A stretch of 54,347 nt of DNA from CAYWPG01 sp964460035 (GTDB taxonomy: Bacteria; Pseudomonadota; Gammaproteobacteria; Nitrococcales; AK92), in assembly GCA_964460035.1 (NCBI GenBank), contig CAYWPG010000025.1:1-54347 (forward strand), in the 5' to 3' direction. Below are positions 1-8,384 of the stretch, piece after piece. Below the pieces are notes generated by a model that was not told where the DNA came from, made no database searches, and saw only the letters and a program-made list of their open reading frames with translations. The position numbers and the translations under genes are program-made. The number at the start of each line of letters is the position of its first letter. The stretch's first letter is position 1.

Positions 1-48
1 CAGGTCCGCTCCATGCCGTGACCATTGCCCGTAACCGTGCGCTAGCGG

Positions 49-88
49 CTGTCATCGGACGGTCATAATTCTGACATTTTTCTGTCAA
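49..88 (+). promoter_or_regulatory. Two tandem Pho boxes upstream of pstS
   Basis: Four 7-base half-sites lie exactly 11 bases apart: CTGTCAT at 49-55, CGGTCAT at 60-66, CTGACAT at 71-77 and CTGTCAA at 82-88. They form two consecutive 18-base Pho boxes (49-66 and 71-88). In the known family such boxes bind phosphorylated PhoB under phosphate limitation and replace the -35 element. Position and spacing fit strong PhoB control of the pst operon. PhoB and PhoR are not in this window. Confidence 0.9.
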
Positions 89-98
89 CCCTCTCCCG

Positions 99-104
99 GA
101 TACT
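99..104 (+). promoter_or_regulatory. Probable -10 element of the pst promoter
   Basis: GATACT starts 11 bases after the last Pho half-site, the usual distance for a PhoB-activated sigma-70 promoter. It would give a leader of roughly 115 nucleotides before pstS. The match is inferred from spacing; there is no mapped start. Confidence 0.55.
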
Positions 105-226
105 CCTGCCGACAGCGACTAGTACCGCTAGGCTGCGTGACATTTTCCTCAATGCGGTATGCGTCGTTGTAACGGAATTGTCATAAACCGCACTTACACT
201 GCGCGGCAAGCAACAGGAGTCCATCC

Positions 227-1264
227 ATGTTCAAGACCATCAAGGCGGCGGCCATAGGCCTTACGCTCGCTACGACCGCCGGCAGCGCACTGGCGCAGAC
301 CGTAGACGGTGCCGGCGCCAGCTTCCCTTATCCGATCTACGCTAAGTGGGCCGAAGCCTATCATCAGGCGACTGGAGTTCAGGTGAATTACCAGTCTATC
401 GGTTCCGGCGGCGGTATTCGTCAGATCAAAGCTCGCACCATAGTGTTCGGCGCTACCGATGCACCGTTGCCCCCCGAGGAGTTGGAAGAGGCCGGTCTGG
501 TGCAATGGCCCATGGTCATGGGCGGGGTGGTGCCGGTAGTCAATATTCAGGGCGTGCAGCCGGGCCAGCTGCGTCTGTCCAATGAGGTCCTGGCCGATAT
601 CTTCCTGGGCAAGATCACGACCTGGAACGATCCGGCCATTCAGCGACTGAACCCGAATCTGCAGCTGCCGTCGCAGCGGATTACCACCGTATACCGCTCG
701 GACGGTTCGGGAACTACTTTCGTGTTCACCGACTTCCTCTCCAAGGTCAGCAGCGAGTTCAGGGAGCAGGTGGGTAAAGGCACGGCGGTCTCTTGGCCAA
801 CGGGCGTCAGCGGCCGCGGTAACGAGGGCGTCTCCTCGTATGTCTCGCGCGTGAACGGCGGCATAGGCTACGTCGAGTACGCTTATGCGCTGCAGAACAA
901 GCTCTCGCATGTGCAGCTGCGTAACCGCGAGGGCCAGTGGGTGCAGCCGGATTCGGAATACTTCCAGGCCGCGGCGCAGGGAGCCGACTGGCAGAACGCG
1001 CCGGGCATGTCGCTGCTGCTGACCGACCAGCCGGGCGAGAAGAGCTGGCCGATCACTGCGGCCACTTTCATTCTGATGCACAAGCAGCCGCAGAATCCGG
1101 ACGCTGCCCGGGAGGCGCTGAAGTTCTTCTCTTGGGCCTTCGATAACGGTGGCCGGATGGCCGAGGAGCTGCACTACGTGCCGATGCCCAAGGAAACCAT
1201 CGATTACATCAAGACGATGTGGCGCCAGCAGATCACTGGCCCCAACGGCCAGCCCCTGCTCTGA
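227..1264 (+). CDS. pstS: Periplasmic phosphate-binding protein PstS
   Basis: This is the substrate-binding subunit of the high-affinity phosphate ABC transporter and should capture Pi in the periplasm for PstCA. The 345-residue product starts with a clear Sec signal peptide (charged MFKTIK, a hydrophobic core, cleavage after SALA near residue 23). Family motifs follow: GAGASFPYPIY near the mature N-terminus, QSIGSGGGIRQI, GATDAPL, and DGSGTTFVFTDFL, whose Ser/Thr residues ligate phosphate. An AGGAG ribosome site lies just before the ATG. It is first in the operon pstS-pstC-pstA-pstB-phoU, behind two Pho boxes. The length is typical of the family. Confidence 0.97.
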   Translation: MFKTIKAAAIGLTLATTAGSALAQTVDGAGASFPYPIYAKWAEAYHQATGVQVNYQSIGSGGGIRQIKARTIVFGATDAPLPPEELEEAGLVQWPMVMGGVVPVVNIQGVQPGQLRLSNEVLADIFLGKITTWNDPAIQRLNPNLQLPSQRITTVYRSDGSGTTFVFTDFLSKVSSEFREQVGKGTAVSWPTGVSGRGNEGVSSYVSRVNGGIGYVEYAYALQNKLSHVQLRNREGQWVQPDSEYFQAAAQGADWQNAPGMSLLLTDQPGEKSWPITAATFILMHKQPQNPDAAREALKFFSWAFDNGGRMAEELHYVPMPKETIDYIKTMWRQQITGPNGQPLL

Positions 1265-1279
1265 GGGCGGCCAAGCGAA

Positions 1280-1303
1280 GGGCCGGTTCCAATGAGCCGG
1301 CCC
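1280..1303 (+). other. Hairpin between pstS and pstC
   Basis: GGGCCGG (1280-1286) pairs with CCGGCCC (1297-1303) across a 10-base loop, with no following T-run. It sits in the only sizeable gap in the operon. A structure here could protect the pstS message or reduce read-through, so that the binding protein is made in excess of the membrane parts. That role is inferred. Confidence 0.5.
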
Positions 1304-1330
1304 CTGGATTTGTGAGTTATAGCCCATGAG

Positions 1331-2338
1331 GTGCTCGTGAACACGGTCGTGCAGGAATCCATTTCCATTGGCCAGCCAGTAGAAGCGGCGACCGTAGAGC
1401 AGCCGCGTCGGTCCGGATGGGCCGATTTTCTTTTTGCGAACGCGACCCGGCTGGCGGCCTGGCTGGTGCTGGCCATATTGCTGGGTGTGATCGGCTCGCT
1501 GGTTATCGGCGCGTGGCCGGCGCTGCAGCATTTCGGGCTGAGCTTCCTGTTCACCGAAATGTGGAACCCGGTCACGCAGCAGTTCGGCGCGTTGGGGCCG
1601 CTTTATGGCACTGTCGTGACCTCCCTCATCGCGCTGGTAATCGCAGTACCGGTGAGTTTCGGGATCGCCGTGTTCATTACCGAGCTTTCGCCACGGCTGC
1701 TGCGCCGCCCGCTGGGAATAGCCATCGAATTGCTGGCCGGTATTCCCAGCATTATCTACGGAATGTGGGGTTTATTCGTCTTCGCACCCTGGTTCGGCGA
1801 TAACGTGCAGCCTTGGCTGATCGATAACTTGAGCGGCTTGCCCGGGATCGGTTTCTTGTTCGAGGGGGCGCCGCTGGGCATCGGCATGTTCACGGCGGGC
1901 CTGATCCTGGCGATCATGGTGATTCCTTTCATCACCGCGGTGATGCGCGACGTGTTCGAGATCGTGCCGCCGGTGCTGAAAGAATCCTCCTACGCGCTTG
2001 GCGCCACTACCTGGGAGGTGGTGCGACACATTGTGCTGCCGTACACCAAGGTCGGCGTGATCGGCGGCATCATGTTGGGGCTTGGCAGGGCGCTAGGCGA
2101 GACCATGGCGGTGACATTCGTGATCGGCAATGCGCACCGCATCGATCCCTCGTTGTTCATGCCCGGCACGACGATCTCGGCCACGCTGGCCAACGAGTTC
2201 GCCGAGTCCGATAGCCCGATGCACATCGCCTCCTTGATGTCGCTGGGTCTGATTCTTTTCCTGCTTACCTTTACCGTTCTGGTGCTGGCGCGGCTGCTGC
2301 TGTTGCGCCTCAAGCGCCGCGAGGGGGTTAACGCATGA
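1331..2338 (+). CDS. pstC: Phosphate ABC transporter permease PstC
   Basis: This is one of the two inner-membrane channel subunits of the Pst transporter. The 335-residue protein has an N-terminal cytoplasmic stretch, about six hydrophobic segments, and the cytoplasmic EAA-type loop (LKESSYALGATTWEVVRHIVLP, near residues 217-238) that docks on PstB. GRALGETMAV follows and is typical of PstC. The start is a GTG; a second in-frame GTG two codons later is possible. The stop overlaps the pstA ATG by four bases, implying translational coupling. Confidence 0.96.
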   Translation: MLVNTVVQESISIGQPVEAATVEQPRRSGWADFLFANATRLAAWLVLAILLGVIGSLVIGAWPALQHFGLSFLFTEMWNPVTQQFGALGPLYGTVVTSLIALVIAVPVSFGIAVFITELSPRLLRRPLGIAIELLAGIPSIIYGMWGLFVFAPWFGDNVQPWLIDNLSGLPGIGFLFEGAPLGIGMFTAGLILAIMVIPFITAVMRDVFEIVPPVLKESSYALGATTWEVVRHIVLPYTKVGVIGGIMLGLGRALGETMAVTFVIGNAHRIDPSLFMPGTTISATLANEFAESDSPMHIASLMSLGLILFLLTFTVLVLARLLLLRLKRREGVNA

Positions 2339-3180
2339 ACATGTCGCTGTACCGGCGCCGGCGCCTGGTCAACGCCTTCAATCTGAGCATGGCGGTACTG
2401 ACCATGGGATTCGGGCTGTTCTGGCTGGGCTGGATTCTGGTCACGCTGTTTCAACAAGGCTTCGCCGCGTTGGACTGGAGTGTATTCACCGAGCGCACGC
2501 CGCCTCCGGGCGGCAGCGGGGGGCTGGCCAATGCGATTATCGGCAGTCTGCTGCTGACGGGGGCCGGGATAGCCATAGGCACACCGATCGGCATTCTGGC
2601 CGGTACCTACCTGGCCGAGTACGGCCGCTACAGCAAGATCACGCACTTCATTCGCTTCATTAACGACGTCTTGCTGAGCGCGCCTTCCATCATCATCGGG
2701 CTGTTCGTTTTCGGAGTGATGGTGATCAGCATGGGCCGCTTCTCCGGCTGGGCTGGGGCTGTGGCGCTGGCCGTGATCGCGCTGCCGGTGGTGGTGCGTA
2801 CTACCGAGAACATTCTGGGGCTGGTGCCCAGCCGCATGCGCGAGGCGGCGGTAGCGCTGGGCGCGCCGCAGTGGGTGGTTATCGTCAAGGTCAGCTACCG
2901 CGCGGCCCGCGCCGGTATCGTTACCGGCGTGCTGCTGGCAATCGCGCGCATCTCCGGCGAGACGGCGCCGTTGCTGTTCACTGCCTTGAATAACCAGTTT
3001 TGGAGCACGGACATGGCGCGGCCAATGGCCAACCTGCCGGTAACGATCTACCAGTTCGCGATGAGTCCGTATTCGGATTGGCAGGAGCTTGCCTGGGCCG
3101 GCGCGTTGCTGATCACCTTCAGCGTGCTCGTGCTCAGCATCATTGCGCGGGTATTGTCGCGACAAAAAGGGGTTAACTGA
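2335..3180 (+). CDS. pstA: Phosphate ABC transporter permease PstA
   Basis: This is the second channel subunit of the phosphate transporter, partner of PstC. The 281-residue protein has about six transmembrane stretches. Its EAA loop reads MREAAVALGAPQWVVIVKV, followed by ARISGETAPLLFTAL, a PstA hallmark. The ATG overlaps the pstC stop as ATGA, and pstB starts two bases after the stop, so it is translated from the middle of the operon message. Confidence 0.96.
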   Translation: MNMSLYRRRRLVNAFNLSMAVLTMGFGLFWLGWILVTLFQQGFAALDWSVFTERTPPPGGSGGLANAIIGSLLLTGAGIAIGTPIGILAGTYLAEYGRYSKITHFIRFINDVLLSAPSIIIGLFVFGVMVISMGRFSGWAGAVALAVIALPVVVRTTENILGLVPSRMREAAVALGAPQWVVIVKVSYRAARAGIVTGVLLAIARISGETAPLLFTALNNQFWSTDMARPMANLPVTIYQFAMSPYSDWQELAWAGALLITFSVLVLSIIARVLSRQKGVN

Positions 3181-3182
3181 TC

Positions 3183-4034
3183 ATGAGTAATGCGAGCGCG
3201 AATGTTCCGAGCAGCGACTACGGTCGTGGCGTTTCGCTCAGTGGCCTGCGCAGCGCGCGCCTGGGTCGGGACGAGCCTGTGATGCCCAAGCTGGACGTGC
3301 GCAATCTCAGTTTCTATTACGGGAAGACCCGCGCCCTGAACGCTATCAACCTGCAAATTCCGAAGGGAAAGGTTACTGCGTTCATCGGTCCGTCCGGGTG
3401 CGGGAAGTCGACGCTGTTGCGCACCTTCAACCGCATTTTCGAGCTGTATCCCGGTCAGCGCGCGGAAGGCCAGATCATGGTCGACGGGGAGGACATCCTT
3501 TCCAATAAGGTGGATCCGAATCTGCTGCGCAAGCGTATCGGCATGGTGTTTCAGCAGCCGACCCCGTTCCCTATGTCGATCTACGACAATATCGCTTTCG
3601 GTGTAAAGCTGTACGAGCGGCTTAGCCGCCGGGAGATGGACGAGCGGGTGGAATGGGCGCTGACCAAGGCCGCGTTGTGGAAAGAGGTCAAGGATAAGCT
3701 GCGCCAGAGTGGTACCGGATTGTCCGGTGGTCAGCAGCAGCGGCTGTGCATCGCCCGGGCCATAGCCGTGAAGCCCGAGGTGCTGCTGCTCGACGAGCCG
3801 ACCTCGGCGCTGGACCCCATCTCCACAGGGTTCATCGAAGAGCTCATCCACGAGCTGAAGAAGGATTACACGATCGCTATCGTTACCCACAACATGCAGC
3901 AGGCGGCGCGCGTCTCGGATTACACGGCCTTTATGTACTTGGGCGAGCTGGTCGAATTCGGCGACACCGATACGGTGTTCACCAGACCGGCGAAGAAACA
4001 AACCGAAGACTACATCACGGGCCGTTACGGCTAA
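3183..4034 (+). CDS. pstB: Phosphate ABC transporter ATPase PstB
   Basis: This ATPase powers the Pst channel. In the 283-residue protein Walker A is GPSGCGKST at 69-77, followed by the Q-loop (MVFQQPTPFPMSIYDN), signature LSGGQQQR, Walker B VLLLDEPTSALDP and the H-loop THNMQQAARVSD. The QQPTPFPMSI segment is specific to PstB within ABC ATPases. The N-terminus is about 33 residues longer than usual; an internal ATG at 3282 would give the ordinary length, so the true start is uncertain. It follows pstA directly and precedes phoU. Confidence 0.96.
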   Translation: MSNASANVPSSDYGRGVSLSGLRSARLGRDEPVMPKLDVRNLSFYYGKTRALNAINLQIPKGKVTAFIGPSGCGKSTLLRTFNRIFELYPGQRAEGQIMVDGEDILSNKVDPNLLRKRIGMVFQQPTPFPMSIYDNIAFGVKLYERLSRREMDERVEWALTKAALWKEVKDKLRQSGTGLSGGQQQRLCIARAIAVKPEVLLLDEPTSALDPISTGFIEELIHELKKDYTIAIVTHNMQQAARVSDYTAFMYLGELVEFGDTDTVFTRPAKKQTEDYITGRYG

Positions 4035-4048
4035 GCGCGAGAGCTCCG

Positions 4049-4786
4049 ATGATAGACAAATCGCACTTTACGCAGCATATCTCCAAGCAGTTCAACGCCG
4101 AGCTGGAAGACATCGTCAATCGCGTGATGGCCATGGGAGGGCTCATCGAGCGGCAATTGGCCGATGCGCTGGCGGGGCTGGTCGAGGGCGACATCGAACG
4201 TGCCGAGCGTGCTGTGATGGCCGATGTGGACGTCAATACGGCCGAGGTGGCGCTGGACAACGATTGTGTGCATATCATCGCGCGCCGGCATCCGGCGGCC
4301 AGCGACCTGCGTCTGGTGATCGCCGTGATCAAGGCCATCACCGATATGGAGCGCATCGGCGACGAGGCTAAGCGCATCGGACGCATGGCATTGCGCCTGT
4401 CCACCGACGCCCGCCCGGATACCGTGATAACGGAGCTCGAGTACTTGGGCAATCACGTGCGGGTGATGTTGCGCGGGGCGCTGGATGCGTTTGCGCGTAT
4501 GAACGCCGAACATGCCTTGATCGTCGCCAAGGAGGACATTCAGGCCGACCGTCAATACGAGATCGTGATGCGCGGGCTGAACGAAGAGATGATGCGCGAC
4601 CCGCAGTCCATCCCGCAGCTGATGAGCCTGATCTGGGCGGCGCGCTCGCTGGAGCGTATTGGCGATCGCGCCCGCAACATCTGCGAGTACGTCATCTATT
4701 TTGTCAAAGGGAAGGATGTGCGCCACATCTCCTACGAGCAGATGGAAGAGCAGGTAGGGGTGAGCAAGCCGCAAGAAAATCCGTAG
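4049..4786 (+). CDS. phoU: Phosphate signalling regulator PhoU
   Basis: PhoU links transporter status to the PhoR kinase and keeps the regulon off when phosphate is plentiful. The 245-residue product shows the two three-helix repeats of the family, each ending in its metal-binding acidic motif: DMERIGDEAKRIGR in the first half and SLERIGDRARNICEY in the second. The frame stays open far upstream into pstB, but the ATG at 4049, 14 bases after the pstB stop, gives the family length. It is last in the pst operon. Confidence 0.95.
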   Translation: MIDKSHFTQHISKQFNAELEDIVNRVMAMGGLIERQLADALAGLVEGDIERAERAVMADVDVNTAEVALDNDCVHIIARRHPAASDLRLVIAVIKAITDMERIGDEAKRIGRMALRLSTDARPDTVITELEYLGNHVRVMLRGALDAFARMNAEHALIVAKEDIQADRQYEIVMRGLNEEMMRDPQSIPQLMSLIWAARSLERIGDRARNICEYVIYFVKGKDVRHISYEQMEEQVGVSKPQENP

Positions 4787-4866
4787 CCGTGCGGGGGGGC
4801 CGCGTCCCCGCTTCCGTTGTCGGCGAGGGGGCACTATGCTACGAAGTCCGTTGGACGGAGGATTTC

Positions 4867-5232
4867 ATGGCAACTGTTCCTGCGCATGTCGCTGCCATCG
4901 CTCACGATCATGTGCGCCTGGGCGGTTCGCTGAGCGCGCTGCTGCCGGCGCTGCGGGAGGCATTCGCCGAGGATGTGTTCCGAGACGACAGGCTGCGGTT
5001 GTGCCTGCGATTCGCCGTGGACGGGCCCTCGCCGTTCGACAATCCCTTTCTTATCGAACGTCTTGCATGGCTGGCCGAGCGCGACGCTGCTTTTCTGGAA
5101 CTGTACGGCGAACCTTACGGTCCGGCCGAGTTCATGCGTGCGTTGCAGGCTGCCGGCCAGATTCGGCGCGAATTCAAAAGCTTGCTGATGCGCGCTCCCG
5201 ACGATTGGGAGCTGGTGCCGCATCCGATCTAG
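4867..5232 (+). CDS. Hypothetical protein downstream of phoU
   Basis: I do not recognise this 121-residue protein. It is soluble, mainly helical and acidic in the middle, with no signal peptide or membrane segment. The start is the ATG at 4867, preceded by a good GGACGGAGG ribosome site; upstream in-frame codons lack one. Codon use matches its neighbours. It lies 80 bases after phoU and 57 bases before the asparaginase gene, so it may be co-transcribed with either. No function is assigned. Confidence 0.7.
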   Translation: MATVPAHVAAIAHDHVRLGGSLSALLPALREAFAEDVFRDDRLRLCLRFAVDGPSPFDNPFLIERLAWLAERDAAFLELYGEPYGPAEFMRALQAAGQIRREFKSLLMRAPDDWELVPHPI

Positions 5233-5289
5233 CCGCATTGGCTCCACAATCTTCGCTTATTGCTTCGCGCTTACTCGAGATCACAGCCT

Positions 5290-6282
5290 ATGTCATCGCC
5301 CAAACGTCTGGTCTTGTTCGCCACCGGCGGCACCATCTCCATGCGTCCCGATGCCACCGGAGCGGCGGTGCCGGTGCTACGCGGCGCCGATCTGTTGCGG
5401 CAGTACCTGCAGCTGGAGAACGTGGCAACGGTGGATGTGGTGGAGTTCTCATTGGTGGGCGGTCCCCAGCTAACGCCTTCCATGGTGTTCGAGCTCGCCC
5501 GGCAGGTGGAAGCTGCGCTGGACGAGGGCGGTTACGATGGTGCAGTCGTCACGCAGGGAACGGATACTCTGGAGGAAGCGAGCTTCATGCTCGATCTGCT
5601 GCTGCGTACCGATAAGCCCGTGGTGTACACGGCGGCCATGCGCGACAATGCCGACTTGAGCGCGGATGGACCGCGCAACCTGTTCGGCGCCTTGATCACG
5701 GCTGCGGCCGAACAAGCGCGCGGTATGGGCGTATTGGTAGTGGCCGGCGATCGGATCTTCGCCGCGGTAGACGTGATGAAGACGCATACGTTGGATGCGG
5801 CAACGTTCCAGGCGCCAGGGCGTGGCCCGCTGGGTTGTGTGCTGCCGGCCAGAAAGCGCGTAGTGTTCTTCCATCGCCCGTTGCTGCGACAAACGCTGCC
5901 CGCATCCGGGGTGTGCGACAACGTGCCTATCGTCACCGCGGCGCTGGGGCTTGGCCCTGAATTGCTGCACGCGGCGGTGGCGGGTGGCGCGTCGGGGATT
6001 GTCATAGAAGCGCTGGGTGCCGGTAATCTCCCGCCGCAGTGGCAGTCCGCTGTGGCCGAAACCGTGGCCGCCGGAGTGCCGGTGGTGCTGGCCTCGCGCT
6101 GTCCGGCCGGTACGGCGCTGGATCTATACGGCTATCCAGGCGGTGGGAGGCGGCTGGTGGAGGCGGGCGCTATCCTCGCTCAGGGGCTGTCGCCTGCCAA
6201 GGCACGCATAAAGCTGATGCTGGCGCTGAGCGTGTCCCGTGAACTCGATTACTTGCGTACGGTGTTCGAGTATCTGTTCTAG
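5290..6282 (+). CDS. L-asparaginase, cytoplasmic type
   Basis: It hydrolyses L-asparagine to aspartate and ammonia. The 330-residue protein carries both catalytic threonine motifs of the asparaginase/glutaminase family: ATGGTIS near residues 12-18 and VTQGTDTLEE near 85-94. The C-terminal KARIKLMLALS segment is also typical. There is no signal peptide, so it resembles the low-affinity cytoplasmic enzyme (AnsA type) more than the periplasmic AnsB. The start at 5290 is preferred because translation from the upstream codon at 5260 adds a stretch unlike the family. Substrate preference (Asn versus Gln) cannot be told from sequence. Confidence 0.88.
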   Translation: MSSPKRLVLFATGGTISMRPDATGAAVPVLRGADLLRQYLQLENVATVDVVEFSLVGGPQLTPSMVFELARQVEAALDEGGYDGAVVTQGTDTLEEASFMLDLLLRTDKPVVYTAAMRDNADLSADGPRNLFGALITAAAEQARGMGVLVVAGDRIFAAVDVMKTHTLDAATFQAPGRGPLGCVLPARKRVVFFHRPLLRQTLPASGVCDNVPIVTAALGLGPELLHAAVAGGASGIVIEALGAGNLPPQWQSAVAETVAAGVPVVLASRCPAGTALDLYGYPGGGRRLVEAGAILAQGLSPAKARIKLMLALSVSRELDYLRTVFEYLF

Positions 6283-6380
6283 CGCTCTGCGGCGTGCGCC
6301 ATGCCGTTATGAGATAGGCTGGCGAGCGGCCGCTACTGCGACAACGCGAGTGCCGTTGTGGTGACCGCGTAGAGAAGCGC

Positions 6381-7457
6381 TTAAGCCTGCTGCCGCGGGA
6401 AAGCGATCAGGTGCTTGGCGTCGATGGCGATGCCGACTTCCTCGCCAGGCGGGAAATCCATGTGACTGGGGAACAGCGCCAGGATCTCCGTTCCGCTGGC
6501 GAGCTGCAGCGTGTAGAGAATCTGCGGGCCGTTGAAGGCTTTCTTCACGATGCGCGCACGCAAGTTGGAGTCGGGATCCGGTTGCACGTCGTCCGGCCGC
6601 AGTAGCACGTCTACCATCGTCCCGGCCTCCCAGCCATAGGTGCGGTTACCTTTGATCATCCCTACGTCGGTATCCAAGGTGTCGTGATCGACAAGACGTC
6701 CGAGGATGAAACGGCCCTGGCCGATGAAGTCGGCTACGAAACGATCCACGGGCTCGTGATACAGGTTGTAGGGCGTATCCCATTGAATAATGCGCCCGCC
6801 CCGCATGATGCCGATTTCATCTGCCATGGCGAAGGCTTCGCGCTGATCGTGAGTGACCAGCACGCCGGTGATGCCTTGGCTCTTGAGGATTTCGTGCATC
6901 TGTATGCCCAGCCGCTCGCGCAGCTCTACATCCAGGCTGGAGAACGGCTCGTCCAGCAGGATCAGCTCCGGGCGCGGTGCCAACGCGCGCGCCAGGGCTA
7001 CGCGCTGCTGCTGGCCGCCCGACAACTCATGGGGGAAACGTTCGCCCAGGCCGGCCAAATCCACCAGCTCGAGCAGCTCGTCGGCGCGCCGTCGCCGGTC
7101 GCGTGCCGACAGGCTGCGCAGCCCGAAGCAAATGTTGTCGTATACGTTCAGGTGGGGGAACAGCGCATAGTCCTGGAAGACCATGCCCAACCGGCGCCGT
7201 TCCGGCGGCACGGTATGGCCGGGGGCGGACATCAGCGCACCGCGCAACAGAATTTCACCGCTGTACACCGGCTCGAAACCGGCGATGGCCCTGAGTACGG
7301 TCGTTTTGCCGCAACCGCTGGGGCCTAGCAAGCAAACTAGGCTTCCCCGGCGTACGCGCATGCTCAGCGCACGTACCGCCGGCACATTGTCATGGCGACA
7401 TTCAATCCGGCGTAGTTCCAGCAGAATCTCTTCGTCCTGGGATGGCTGCTGGTTCAT
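6381..7457 (-). CDS. ABC transporter ATPase, Fe(III)/polyamine (FbpC/PotA) type
   Basis: This is an importer-class ATPase. Walker A is LLGPSGCGKTT, with Q-loop MVFQDYALFPHLNVYDN, signature LSGGQQQRVALARAL, Walker B LILLDEPFSSLD and an H-loop in VLVTHDQREAF. A C-terminal TOBE domain (about residues 240-355) is typical of MalK/PotA/FbpC proteins. The APGHTVPPERRRLGMVFQ stretch is closest in my memory to ferric-iron FbpC. No permease or binding protein is near, so the partner and substrate are unknown. It starts just after argF (ATG at 7457, or GTG at 7463) and is probably co-transcribed with argD-argF. Confidence 0.88.
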   Translation of the reverse strand: MNQQPSQDEEILLELRRIECRHDNVPAVRALSMRVRRGSLVCLLGPSGCGKTTVLRAIAGFEPVYSGEILLRGALMSAPGHTVPPERRRLGMVFQDYALFPHLNVYDNICFGLRSLSARDRRRRADELLELVDLAGLGERFPHELSGGQQQRVALARALAPRPELILLDEPFSSLDVELRERLGIQMHEILKSQGITGVLVTHDQREAFAMADEIGIMRGGRIIQWDTPYNLYHEPVDRFVADFIGQGRFILGRLVDHDTLDTDVGMIKGNRTYGWEAGTMVDVLLRPDDVQPDPDSNLRARIVKKAFNGPQILYTLQLASGTEILALFPSHMDFPPGEEVGIAIDAKHLIAFPRQQA

Positions 7458-7464
7458 GTTCACT

Positions 7465-8379
7465 TCAACACTCTTGCGGCAATAACAGAAACTCTAGTAG
7501 CGCCTTTTGCGAATGCAGACGGTTCTCCGCCTCGTCCCAGACCACGCTTTGCGGACCGTCGATGACCGCAGCGGTAACTTCCTCGCCGCGGTGTGCGGGC
7601 AGGCAATGCATGAACAGCGCGTCGGGGTGCGCCGCAGCCATCACACGCTCGTCGACGCGGTAATCGGCGAAAGCGCGTTGACGGCGCTTATGCTCCTCCT
7701 CTTGGCCCATGCTGGCCCAGACGTCGGTGACGACCAGATCGGCACCGGCCGCGGCCTCCAGCGCGTCGTCCACCAGCGTTACCCGCTCGCCCGCTGCGGC
7801 GACCAGCGCCGGATCTGGACGATAGCCTTCAGGCGAGGCTATGCGCAGCTTGAAGTCGAACTGCTGAGCCGCGTTGATGTAGGAATTGCACATGTTGTGC
7901 CCGTCGCCTATCCAGGCCACGGTGGCGCCTCGAATGTCACCGCGCAGCTCCCAGAATGTCTGCATGTCGGCCAGCAGCTGGCAGGGATGATAAGAGTCGG
8001 TCAGGCCGTTGATGACCGGCACCTGCGAGTACTCGGCGAAGCGCTCGACGATGTCATGGCCGAAGGTACGGATCATGACCGCGTCGACCATGCGCGACAG
8101 TACGCGGGCGGTATCCTCGATAGGCTCGCCGCGCCCGAGCTGGCTGTCGCGCGGCGAAAGGAAAATTGCGCTGCCGCCGAGCTGAGCCATGCCGGCCTCG
8201 AAGGAGACGCGCGTACGGGTAGAGGCTTTCTCGAATACCATGCCCAGCACTTTCCCGCGCAGCGGTTCGTGCAGCTCGCCTGCCGCGCGCATCCGCTTGA
8301 GCTCGATGGCACGCTGGATCAGTCTGACCAGTTCGGCAGGCTCGAAGTCGAGCAGGGTGAGAAAGTGACGCACGGCCAT
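7465..8379 (-). CDS. argF: Ornithine carbamoyltransferase ArgF
   Basis: It makes citrulline from ornithine and carbamoyl phosphate in arginine biosynthesis. The 304-residue protein has the carbamoyl-phosphate motif STRTR within FEKASTRTRVSFE, the HPCQ-type motif in DSYHPCQLLADMQT, and the ornithine-loop HCLPAHRGEEV with the reactive cysteine. The frame is open upstream, but the ATG at 8379, five bases after the argD stop, gives the expected N-terminus (AVRHFLTLLDF). Order argD-argF-ATPase on the minus strand suggests one operon. Confidence 0.96.
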   Translation of the reverse strand: MAVRHFLTLLDFEPAELVRLIQRAIELKRMRAAGELHEPLRGKVLGMVFEKASTRTRVSFEAGMAQLGGSAIFLSPRDSQLGRGEPIEDTARVLSRMVDAVMIRTFGHDIVERFAEYSQVPVINGLTDSYHPCQLLADMQTFWELRGDIRGATVAWIGDGHNMCNSYINAAQQFDFKLRIASPEGYRPDPALVAAAGERVTLVDDALEAAAGADLVVTDVWASMGQEEEHKRRQRAFADYRVDERVMAAAHPDALFMHCLPAHRGEEVTAAVIDGPQSVVWDEAENRLHSQKALLEFLLLPQEC

Positions 8380-8384
8380 ACTGC

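Noticed and set aside
194..1531. Long open frame (445 codons) on the minus strand opposite pstS
   Set aside because: It is fully antisense to pstS/pstC, lacks recognisable domains, and is rich in Arg, Leu, His and Gln as expected from antisense of GC-rich codons.
1990..3165. 391-codon minus-strand frame opposite pstC/pstA
   Set aside because: It is a shadow of well-identified permease genes, with low-complexity His/Arg/Gln composition.
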